Shown: in pieces, positions 1 to 6,034 of the stretch
How positions within the stretch are numbered: position 1 is the first letter of the stretch
Layout: each line of letters starts with the position of its first letter
Source: an uncultured Microbacteriaceae bacterium
GTDB lineage: Bacteria > Actinomycetota > Actinomycetes > Actinomycetales > Microbacteriaceae
Direction: 5' to 3'
DNA length: 6,145 nt
Assembly (NCBI GenBank): GCA_903907615.1
Contig: CAIVOR010000341.1
Span: forward strand, 1 to 6,145
Position numbers and translations under genes: made by a program
Notes under the pieces: model-generated
What the model saw: only the letters and a program-made list of their open reading frames with translations
Told to the model about the DNA's origin: nothing
The model's database searches: none

Positions 1-1
1 C

Positions 2-1462
2 CCCTGGGTGCACCCGGCCTTTTTCGGTTCGTGGTTTCCCTTCCCTGATAACCGGGGCCTCGATTGGGAGAAGTTCGGCACAGCCGACTACCTCTACGTT
101 TCTCACCGCCACCGTGATCACTTCGACCCCAAGCTGCTCACACAGGTCGTCCCCACCGACATCACCGTGCTCTTGCCCGAGTACCCCACGGACGATCTCG
201 AAAACGACCTGCGGGCCCTCGGGTACAACAACATTCTCTACACCAAGGCCGGCGAGGTCATCGAGCGAAACGGCCTCCGGATTCTCGTCACGCCCATGCG
301 CGCGCCGAGCGATGGGCCGGTGGGCGATTCGTCGTTGTCGCTCGACGACGGTACCGCCGTCATCCTCGACCAGAATGATGCGCATCCGCTCGACATTGAC
401 GCACTGCTCGGGTTTGGCAAGGTCGACGCCTACTTCACTCAGTTCTCGGGAGCGATCTGGTGGCCCATGGCCTACGACCTGACGATCGAGGAGAAGCAGC
501 ACTTTGCGCAGCTCAAGCGCGAGGCCCAGACCAAGCGCGCGCAGTTTTACATCAACAAGATTGACGCGCCTCACGTCTTTCCCATGGCGGGACCGCCCAT
601 GTTCCTCGACGACGACCTCTTTGCCTTCAACGGGCAGGGGAAGAACGGTGAATCCATCTTCACTGATCAGGTGGAATTCATCGATGTCCTGAAGGAGTCA
701 CACCCCGAGACCGCGGGTCACGTCTTCCTGCCGGGCACGGTGGTCGACATCAGCAATGGCAATGTCACGGTAACCAACGAACTCTTTACGGATGCCGAAA
801 TCGCCGACATGTTCGCGAACAAATGGGCGTACTTCGAAAACCAGCGGGCCACACGACAAGCGGAATTGGTTGCCGAAAAGGTGAGCCGCGCGTCCGTGCC
901 CGCCGACCTTTTTGAGCAGATCAAGGCCTGGTGGGAACCGCTGATGAAGCGTGCCCCCATCCTGTGTGACGGCATTGGGGCCCTCGTCCGCTTCACGATC
1001 GGCGAGGATGACCTCGTCGCCGACTTCCCCAAGGGTGAGGTGCGTCGCTACAACGACGAAGCGTGCCGCTACTGGTTCACGATTCCGGCCGACCTCGTGG
1101 CCACGAACCTGCGCGATCACGAGATTGATTGGTCAAACTCCATTTTTCTTTCGGTGCGCTTCACGGCGGGACGCATCGGCAAGTTCAACGAGTACCTCTA
1201 CACGTTCATGAAGTGCCTCTCGGAGCAGCGCATCGACTACGTGGAGAACTGGTACTCCGAGCAGTCCGACACGGGCGAAGACATCCGCATCGATGACTGG
1301 CTGGTCCAGCGTCGCTGCCCGCACCTTCGCGCCGACCTGAGCAAAGCTGGCACCATCGAAAACGGCGTGCTCACCTGCAGCCTGCACGACTGGAAGTTCG
1401 ATCTGGCCACGGGGCGTTGCCTCACCAGTCAGGGCCACGAGATTCGAGCGAGCAAGATCTAG
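2..1462 (+). CDS. MBL-fold / Rieske [2Fe-2S] two-domain protein, 5'-truncated by the window edge
   Basis: Predicted cytoplasmic metal-dependent protein combining a metallo-beta-lactamase fold with a Rieske iron-sulfur domain. Counting residues from the GTG at position 8, the MBL metal motif HxHxDH is H33-R-H35-R-D37-H38 (nt 104-121). The Rieske motif is C437-P-H439, 17 residues, then C457-S-L-H460 (nt 1316-1387), a complete set of two Cys and two His for a [2Fe-2S] cluster. The frame is open to the window edge, and the residues before the GTG (P-W) continue the sequence smoothly. The GTG is therefore probably internal, and the first beta strands of the MBL domain lie upstream. No signal peptide or membrane segment is seen. 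The same two folds occur in CMP-N-acetylneuraminate hydroxylase (CMAH) relatives, there with the Rieske domain first. The substrate here is unknown; an oxygenase or hydrolase role is inference. The gene ends with TAG, 47 bp before the stop of the convergent lectin-like gene. Confidence 0.9.
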   Translation, partial: PWVHPAFFGSWFPFPDNRGLDWEKFGTADYLYVSHRHRDHFDPKLLTQVVPTDITVLLPEYPTDDLENDLRALGYNNILYTKAGEVIERNGLRILVTPMRAPSDGPVGDSSLSLDDGTAVILDQNDAHPLDIDALLGFGKVDAYFTQFSGAIWWPMAYDLTIEEKQHFAQLKREAQTKRAQFYINKIDAPHVFPMAGPPMFLDDDLFAFNGQGKNGESIFTDQVEFIDVLKESHPETAGHVFLPGTVVDISNGNVTVTNELFTDAEIADMFANKWAYFENQRATRQAELVAEKVSRASVPADLFEQIKAWWEPLMKRAPILCDGIGALVRFTIGEDDLVADFPKGEVRRYNDEACRYWFTIPADLVATNLRDHEIDWSNSIFLSVRFTAGRIGKFNEYLYTFMKCLSEQRIDYVENWYSEQSDTGEDIRIDDWLVQRRCPHLRADLSKAGTIENGVLTCSLHDWKFDLATGRCLTSQGHEIRASKI

Positions 1463-1509
1463 TTCGCGCGGCGAGCAACTTGCCAACCAGATGAACGGTG
1501 TGTTCCCGA

Positions 1510-4500
1510 TTAGCCCACAGGGACGGTGATGTTCTTGCTGCTCGAGAGATCGAGCGGACGGAGCTCCACCAGTCGAGTTCCGGAACTCACCGCGCCGAGC
1601 CCCGACGTGACGGTGTTGCACGTTGACGTGATGCCCGTGATCACGGGAACCGCGCGCACCAGTACATAGCGGGAGGAAGTGAGCGCGCTCGTTGCGCTCA
1701 CCCGCACACCGGCGAGGGTCGTGCCGACGTTCGCGCGAGCGCCGGACACAACCGGTGTTGCCGATCGATCTCCGGAGATGCCGGTGCTGTTGACCAGCGA
1801 GTCGGTCGTGCCGACGTTGGCCACGTCGAAACTGAGCACGGGTGAGCCGGCGACGACGCCGATACCCGATCCGAGGGCGGCACCCGATGGTGCCTGGTAA
1901 AGGCAGACCATCGTTTGCGCCGGTCCGGCAACGGAGAGCCCGGGCAGGTCCACGGAGCTGGCGCGCGGATCAACGGGGATGACGGAAGGGGCCGTGAGGC
2001 TGGCCGTCTCCGGCACCAGGAGCACGGGTGACGTGAGATTGGCGGTGGGCGACGCCCCGGCCGAGTCGGCAGGACGAATCGCCGTGTTGTCGAGGCCATT
2101 GTCGACGGTCCAGCGGTAGCACCGACCCCCGGTGAGACTGAGACTTCCGGCGCCCCCTGATTCCCACTGCCACACCGTTCCGCACGTGGAATCGGTCAGG
2201 GTGGTGTACTCGCGGGCGACGGTCGCCTCGGTGGAAATCGTGAGATTACTCTCCACATTCGCGGCCACGGTGATGGTGGCCCCATTCGACGCCTGGGTAA
2301 GTGCGTAGCGAATGTAGACCACTCCCGAACCGCCGTTAGCGGCCTCGCCGTTTCCGCCACCGCCACCGCCACCGGTCCCGGCTGTACCCGCAGTGGAGGC
2401 CGCAGAGGTCATCGATCCGCCACCGCCACCACCGGCGCCTCCGGTCGAAACGGGTGCGGCGCCGTTAGCACCGGTTCCCTTGCTGGCACCGGATCCGCCG
2501 CCGCCGCCGCCGAATGCTTCGGTGGTGCCGGAGGTCTGCCAGCGCGTGCCGTCTCCACCGTTCTGGGGGAAGTTCGTTGTTGCTCCGTTCCACACGCCAC
2601 GACCGCCGTTGGCACCGTTGGTCCGCTGCGTGCCGCCCGAAGCCGTTCCCCCCGTGCCACCCACATTGCCCGTGCCGTTGCCCGCACAGTGGGTGCCGTT
2701 CCACGAGCAGTCCTTGCCGCCGCCGCCGGCATTCGCCGTCAGCGTGTTGGAGTTGTAGGTCACCACAGAGTTGTGCCCGGCACTTCCCGCCCGAGAGCCA
2801 GACGTTCCCTTGGCGCCTCCGGCCCCAACCGTGATGGATGCCGACTGACCGCTGACGGCCTGCCACGCCGATTGAAGAACCGTGGCGCCACCGCCACCAC
2901 CACCGCCCGCGTCAAAGCCGCCGCCACCGCCGCCACCAACGACGAGTGCTTCGAATTGTGTGACTCCGGTGGGCGGCGACCACGTGCACGTTCCATCACC
3001 CGAGGCAGGCGCCATGAACTTAGCGATGCGGTACCCGTCGGACGTCGATTGCGAGTACGTGCCCGAACTGCAGGATCCATCGTTGGTGGCGCTCGACGGC
3101 GCCTCAGCGCTGGCTGTGTTGATCGTCCACGACACCTTCGTGGCGCATTCGTTCGAGCGCACGGTGTACGAGAACGTCTGGTCCACCGTGCGGTTCGTGG
3201 GCGATGTGCTGTCGGTAAGTCGCAGGGTAAACGTGCCGGTTCCGGTGGTGGTTGCCGTTCCCGTCAGCAGTCCGCTCGAGCTGAGCGACAATCCTGCGGG
3301 CAGAGAGCCGGATTGGGTGCTGAACCTGAAGGGTTGCACGCCCTCGTCACCCTGCATCTGAATGCTCTGGGCCACGCCACTCTGAACGCACAGCGTTGCG
3401 GGCGTCACCCACACGGGGTCGGGGATATCGCGAATCGACGACACCGACGTCGACCAGATGTCGGTGTTCATGGTTCCGCCACCGGTACCGGCGACAAAGC
3501 CAAATTTGAACGACTGTGCGTCGCGCAGCGTTTGCGGGAGAGCGAAGGTAGCTGCGGCGCTGATGCCCGTCCAGTTCGTGGTGCCGGCGCTGGCAATGTA
3601 GACCTTGCCCGTTCCGTTGGTGCGGGAGCCGCTGGTGTCGGCCGTATCGATGGTGACGCGCACGGAGGCGCCCGTCGCGCTGAAGATGCCACTGGAGGCA
3701 ATGTCGACGCCGATGTTGCGCGACGATGCGGTGCGGTCGTTGTCGGTGCCCACTCGGCAAAAGCCGGCCTGACGTGACGTGGTCTGGGGTCCGCGCACAA
3801 TCAAGGAGCGGCGCGCGTATTGAGTGGTGCTTTGGCTGGGATCACCACTGCAGCTGGATCCACCGTAGGGCTGCTGATAAAAGTTTCCGTAGGCGTCGAA
3901 GCCGATGCCCAGCAGTGCCCCGCTGAGCCCGTTGACGGGACTTGCCGTATTGAGCGGCGAGTATCCCAGGGAGCCGCCGGGTGAGCCGAGTGATGTCGAG
4001 CCCGTGTCCGTATTCGACCCGTCCTTGAGATAAAAGACGAAGCCGTCTGCTTGGCAGCTGTTTCCCGAGTTGGCCCCACCGGTCGAGGTGGCGTTGTAGT
4101 TGTCGGCCGGGTTTGCCGGGCAACCGTTACCGCCCGATCCGCTGACGGCCAGGTTGAAAGAGATGTCGAGACCCGATGAGGTGGTCTGCGCCACGTCGTA
4201 TAGTGCGTAGCCGGTAGCCGAGGTCACCGCGGTAGAGGTGAGTCGGAGTCGGTCCACGTCGGAGTCGGCATCCGGCCCATCAACCATGGCGGGCAGGCTG
4301 TTCGAGGTACTCGCCGCGTTACCTGACACGCTCCAGTTGTTGGAGGTGGCTTGGGCAATGCCGTTTGTGGGGCCCGTGAATGCGGCGACCACAATCTGCG
4401 TGACACCGGTGGCTTGCGTAACCCCGAGGGCAACGACGGTCGACACCACTAACGAGAGGGCAACCGTCGTGCTGACGCCGATGCGCCCCGTCCGCGTGCG

Positions 4501-4581
4501 CAAAAAGGTGGGGAGTCGGGCGCCCGCTGCCCGTGATGAGACGTGACTCGCGCGGCGTAGCTGACGCGAGGAACGACTCAT
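1510..4581 (-). CDS. Large secreted protein: L-type lectin-like domain, Ig-like domain, polyglycine-rich region
   Basis: Predicted 1023-residue exported, glycan-binding surface or secreted protein. Residues are counted from the ATG at 4581. A basic N-terminus of about 33 residues precedes a hydrophobic export segment (about 37-67). Residues 69-385 resemble an L-type lectin: A-D-G-F-V-F-Y-L at 178-185 matches the ADG strand, and G-F-D-A-Y-G-N at 227-233 matches the metal-binding D-x-Y-x-N. Residues 389-475 look like a putative Ig (He_PIG-type) domain, with the signature SLPAGLSLSSSGLLTGT. Residues 545-753 are glycine-rich with G runs, closing with a V-V-Y-I-R-Y strand, like the Gly-rich domains of other bacterial surface proteins. 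Residues 754-1023 are Ser/Thr/Val-rich and unassigned. There are 14 cysteines, compatible with disulfides outside the cell. I see no LPxTG motif or C-terminal membrane helix, so it may be released or held by its N-terminus. A TTG three codons upstream (4590) is a possible start, but ATG fits the promoter better. Ligand unknown. Confidence 0.88.
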   Translation of the reverse strand: MSRSSRQLRRASHVSSRAAGARLPTFLRTRTGRIGVSTTVALSLVVSTVVALGVTQATGVTQIVVAAFTGPTNGIAQATSNNWSVSGNAASTSNSLPAMVDGPDADSDVDRLRLTSTAVTSATGYALYDVAQTTSSGLDISFNLAVSGSGGNGCPANPADNYNATSTGGANSGNSCQADGFVFYLKDGSNTDTGSTSLGSPGGSLGYSPLNTASPVNGLSGALLGIGFDAYGNFYQQPYGGSSCSGDPSQSTTQYARRSLIVRGPQTTSRQAGFCRVGTDNDRTASSRNIGVDIASSGIFSATGASVRVTIDTADTSGSRTNGTGKVYIASAGTTNWTGISAAATFALPQTLRDAQSFKFGFVAGTGGGTMNTDIWSTSVSSIRDIPDPVWVTPATLCVQSGVAQSIQMQGDEGVQPFRFSTQSGSLPAGLSLSSSGLLTGTATTTGTGTFTLRLTDSTSPTNRTVDQTFSYTVRSNECATKVSWTINTASAEAPSSATNDGSCSSGTYSQSTSDGYRIAKFMAPASGDGTCTWSPPTGVTQFEALVVGGGGGGGFDAGGGGGGGATVLQSAWQAVSGQSASITVGAGGAKGTSGSRAGSAGHNSVVTYNSNTLTANAGGGGKDCSWNGTHCAGNGTGNVGGTGGTASGGTQRTNGANGGRGVWNGATTNFPQNGGDGTRWQTSGTTEAFGGGGGGSGASKGTGANGAAPVSTGGAGGGGGGSMTSAASTAGTAGTGGGGGGGNGEAANGGSGVVYIRYALTQASNGATITVAANVESNLTISTEATVAREYTTLTDSTCGTVWQWESGGAGSLSLTGGRCYRWTVDNGLDNTAIRPADSAGASPTANLTSPVLLVPETASLTAPSVIPVDPRASSVDLPGLSVAGPAQTMVCLYQAPSGAALGSGIGVVAGSPVLSFDVANVGTTDSLVNSTGISGDRSATPVVSGARANVGTTLAGVRVSATSALTSSRYVLVRAVPVITGITSTCNTVTSGLGAVSSGTRLVELRPLDLSSSKNITVPVG
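2354..2937 (-). repeat. Low-complexity GGN-codon tracts encoding polyglycine runs
   Basis: Within the lectin-like gene, short runs of GCC/ACC triplets on the plus strand (GGC/GGT codons on the coding strand) occur at about 2354-2375, 2416-2438, 2495-2512, 2716-2730, 2886-2909 and 2917-2937. They encode six or so glycine runs of roughly 4-8 residues, separated by Ala/Ser/Thr/Asn-rich spacers. The units are degenerate (mixed GGC and GGT), so the tract is not a perfect microsatellite. It also produces long proline-rich and arginine-rich open frames on the opposite strand, which are shadows. Confidence 0.8.
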
Positions 4582-4588
4582 GTGTAAC

Positions 4589-4594
4589 AATGTA
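4589..4594 (-). promoter_or_regulatory. Candidate -10 element for a leaderless lectin-like mRNA
   Basis: On the minus strand the hexamer TACATT ends seven bases before the ATG at 4581, so transcription would begin at or within a base or two of that ATG. No Shine-Dalgarno-like sequence precedes the ATG: the upstream bases are A/T-rich. Leaderless mRNAs are common in actinobacteria. No convincing -35 box is visible, so the call rests on the -10 spacing and the absence of a ribosome binding site. An overlapping TATATT a few bases further upstream is an alternative that would give a very short leader. Confidence 0.4.
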
Positions 4595-4598
4595 ATAT
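4593..4598 (+). promoter_or_regulatory. Candidate -10 element for the 4662 exported-protein gene
   Basis: TAATAT on the plus strand is the only good -10-like hexamer in the 80-bp divergent gap. It would give a start near 4605 and a leader of about 57 nt for the gene at 4662. No -35 match lies at the right distance. It overlaps the candidate -10 of the opposite gene (4589-4594), so the two polymerases would compete for the same DNA. Confidence 0.3.
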
Positions 4599-4610
4599 AT
4601 TTCTGCGCGA

Positions 4611-4625
4611 GAGGCGCATCGCCTC
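4611..4625 (+). other. GC-rich hairpin in the divergent gap / leader of the 4662 gene
   Basis: GAGGCG (4611-4616) and CGCCTC (4620-4625) form a perfect 6-bp stem with a 3-nt loop. If the gene at 4662 is transcribed from near 4605, this hairpin lies close to the 5' end of its mRNA. As DNA, the dyad could equally be a protein-binding site between the two divergent genes. Its role is unknown. Confidence 0.35.
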
Positions 4626-4643
4626 GACAGCAGCATTTTCCTG

Positions 4644-4654
4644 GGAAAGGTGGG
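4644..4654 (+). promoter_or_regulatory. Ribosome binding site of the 4662 gene
   Basis: The purine-rich stretch GGAAAGGTGGG ends seven bases before the ATG at 4662, a good spacing. The in-frame GTG at 4650 is embedded in this site with no spacer of its own, so it is unlikely to be the start. Confidence 0.6.
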
Positions 4655-4661
4655 CACTCGA

Positions 4662-5177
4662 ATGACCGAGCCTGCCGACACCCTTCCCCTCGAGGCCTAC
4701 TTCTCCGGCACCGAAGCGCCCATCAACCCGCGGCAACCGGCAAAGAATCGCACACGGCGACGCATTCTCGTGGCGCTCCTCGCCGTGTGCTTCATTCCCG
4801 CCGTGAATTCAGCGATGGCAGCGGATATCGCCCTGTCGCCCGCCGACATTGAATTTGGCCAGGGATCTTCTGCCGTCGCCTCCTGTGACAACTCGGTCCA
4901 GATCGCCGTCAACAGTTCCTTCAGCAGCGCAAACAACTACTTCGGCCTCTCGAGTCTCGTCCTCTCGGCCCTCGACACGCACGCGTGCCTCAGCAAGACC
5001 GTCACGGTTCGCGCGTTCAACGGATCGACCGAACTCAATCTCACGGGCGGAACCGACAAGTTCCTCCGCTTTACCGTGACGCAGGATCAGGGGTCGTCGG
5101 CCACGCGAACCCTTACGGTGAGCGGCTCTGTTAACGCCGCCGATGTCACCAAGGTCACCGTTGAGACGACCGGATAA
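4662..5177 (+). CDS. Small exported protein of unknown function, paralog of the 5333 gene
   Basis: Predicted 171-residue exported protein; I do not recognise the family. Residues 1-34 are a long, Pro-rich cytoplasmic tail ending in R-T-R-R-R, 35-48 are hydrophobic, and A51-M52-A53 is a good signal peptidase I site, giving a mature protein that starts A-D-I. The mature part is about 118 residues, rich in Ser, Thr, Val and Asn, and looks all-beta. It has two cysteines, C75 and C109, that could form a disulfide. It shares with the gene at 5333 the mature start A-[DN]-I-x-L, then E-F-x-Q-G and C-D, a second Cys with K three residues on, V-R-x-x-N-G-S, and the terminal V-x-K-V-x-[VI]-E-T. The signal segment may instead stay as a membrane anchor. 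The gene is divergent from the lectin-like gene, 80 bp away. No hairpin follows its stop, so transcripts may run into the next gene. A surface structural role is inference. Confidence 0.85.
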   Translation: MTEPADTLPLEAYFSGTEAPINPRQPAKNRTRRRILVALLAVCFIPAVNSAMAADIALSPADIEFGQGSSAVASCDNSVQIAVNSSFSSANNYFGLSSLVLSALDTHACLSKTVTVRAFNGSTELNLTGGTDKFLRFTVTQDQGSSATRTLTVSGSVNAADVTKVTVETTG

Positions 5178-5207
5178 GTACACCGCCGACACGCCGTCAC
5201 AATTCAT

Positions 5208-5237
5208 TTGACATCGCTAAATTTAACTGTCTAGAAT
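5208..5237 (+). promoter_or_regulatory. Strong sigma70-type promoter of the 5333 gene
   Basis: A perfect TTGACA -35 box (5208-5213), an 18-bp A/T-rich spacer and a TAGAAT -10 box (5232-5237) lie in an intergenic stretch distinctly richer in A/T than its surroundings. The predicted start is near 5244, giving a leader of about 89 nt. This is the best promoter in the window and implies a primary housekeeping-sigma promoter of high strength. Confidence 0.8.
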
Positions 5238-5290
5238 CGTGACGTACCGCTAAAGCACTTTCAGCGCGGCTGGTGCGTCTTGCATCTTTT

Positions 5291-5323
5291 ACAAGCCCAA
5301 ACACAACAAACCAAAAGAAAGGG
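5291..5323 (+). promoter_or_regulatory. T-free A/C-rich leader with ribosome binding site
   Basis: The 33 bases before the start contain no T and few G, so this part of the mRNA should be unfolded and easy for ribosomes to load on. It ends in AGAAAGGG (5316-5323), the ribosome binding site. That site is nine bases from the ATG at 5333 but only three from the in-frame ATG at 5327, which decides for 5333 as the start. Confidence 0.6.
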
Positions 5324-5332
5324 TCCATGAAC

Positions 5333-5857
5333 ATGGCCAAGAAATCTGTCTACGTCGAGCAGGTTCACGCTCGCGAAGAAAAGGGTCGTAAGAAGTGGCC
5401 CCTCGTTGTCGCAGGTGTTGCGGTTCTTGCCGTAGCCGGTGGCATTGGGTCGACCTTCGCGGCGAACATCACTCTGAACAGTGGCAACGACGTTGAGTTT
5501 GCCCAGGGCACTCAGGTGGTCAGCGCCTGTGACGCCACGATCACGACTTCGCTCACGAGCCAGGTCATCTCTGGAACCTTCTACGTCGACCAAATCAAGA
5601 TTGACGATCTCAACACCACGGACTGCGCCGGTAAGAACCTCGTCGTTCGCCTTGCTAACGGGTCGGACGCGCTCCTCACGCTCGGTGCAGACAGTGACCT
5701 CGTCTCCATCGACCTCGACACCCTGGTTGCTGATGGCAACCTTGAACTCGCCGCTGCATATGTCACTTATGCATCCGGATCCGGTCAGATTTCGATTACG
5801 CCCAACACCGACGTTCTCGCTTCGAACGTTGCCAAGGTTCTCATCGAGACCAACTAG
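5333..5857 (+). CDS. Small, probably abundant exported protein of unknown function, paralog of the 4662 gene
   Basis: Predicted 174-residue exported protein of a family I cannot name. Residues 1-21 are basic (ending G-R-K-K), 22-42 are hydrophobic, and cleavage after T41-F42-A43 would leave a mature protein starting A-N-I-T-L. It carries the same landmarks as its paralog: E55-F56-A-Q-G59, C66-D67, C98 with K101, V105-R106, N109-G-S111, and a C-terminal V-A-K-V-L-I-E-T. The two cysteines (32 apart; 34 in the paralog) may be disulfide-linked. The mature chain is rich in Asp, Thr, Val and Leu, acidic, and looks all-beta. The ATG at 5327 is an alternative start adding M-N. It has its own near-consensus promoter, an open leader, frequent GTT, GGT and CGT codons, TAG-TAA tandem stops and a strong terminator. 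Together these suggest high expression, as for a coat, fibre or other structural protein; that role is inference. There is no LPxTG or C-terminal anchor. Confidence 0.9.
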   Translation: MAKKSVYVEQVHAREEKGRKKWPLVVAGVAVLAVAGGIGSTFAANITLNSGNDVEFAQGTQVVSACDATITTSLTSQVISGTFYVDQIKIDDLNTTDCAGKNLVVRLANGSDALLTLGADSDLVSIDLDTLVADGNLELAAAYVTYASGSGQISITPNTDVLASNVAKVLIETN

Positions 5858-5895
5858 TAACTGACTCCCCATTCCGCATGGAATATCGGGTTCTC

Positions 5896-5939
5896 AAACC
5901 ACGCGAGTCCGGCACATCGAGTGCCGGACTCGTTGGTTT
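5896..5939 (+). terminator. Rho-independent terminator after the 5333 gene
   Basis: A perfect 12-bp stem (5904-5915 with 5921-5932, loop of 5 nt) extends, past a small internal bulge, by six more pairs: AAACCA at 5896-5901 with TGGTTT at 5934-5939. It starts 38 bp after the tandem stops. The T-rich 3' arm is short, with no long T run, but the stem is very stable. Because the 5' arm is A-rich, the hairpin could also work on the minus strand. Confidence 0.8.
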
Positions 5940-6034
5940 GCTTACGCCCGATCCTGACGCTGCAGCCAAGGCCGACGGCCACGTGCTGATCATGGTGCGT
6001 CAGCCGCGTTTGGGCGTGGACGCGTTCCACGTCC
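5940..6034 (+). other. Unassigned stretch with small inverted repeats
   Basis: I see no clear gene here. CTGACGC (5954-5960) and GCGTCAG (5997-6003) are inverted copies 36 bp apart. CGTGGA (6015-6020) and TCCACG (6026-6031) form a 6-bp hairpin with a 5-nt loop. GGACGCGT occurs at 6018-6025 and again at 6040-6047. These could be regulatory sites of a gene starting at 6035, or chance in GC-rich DNA. Confidence 0.25.

Noticed and set aside
1463..1509. Terminator between the convergent MBL-Rieske and lectin-like genes
   Set aside because: I found no stem of useful length followed by a T run on either strand in this 47-bp gap.
2393..2758. Proline-rich plus-strand frame
   Set aside because: The proline runs are the reverse complement of the GGN glycine codons in the lectin-like gene.
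2689..3777. Long plus-strand open frame opposite the lectin-like gene (362 codons)
   Set aside because: It is Arg/Ala/Gly-rich, lies entirely antisense to a gene with clear domains, and has no ribosome binding site. It is a typical shadow of GC-rich coding DNA.
5178..5207. Terminator after the 4662 gene
   Set aside because: No hairpin is visible before the next promoter; read-through into the 5333 gene is possible.
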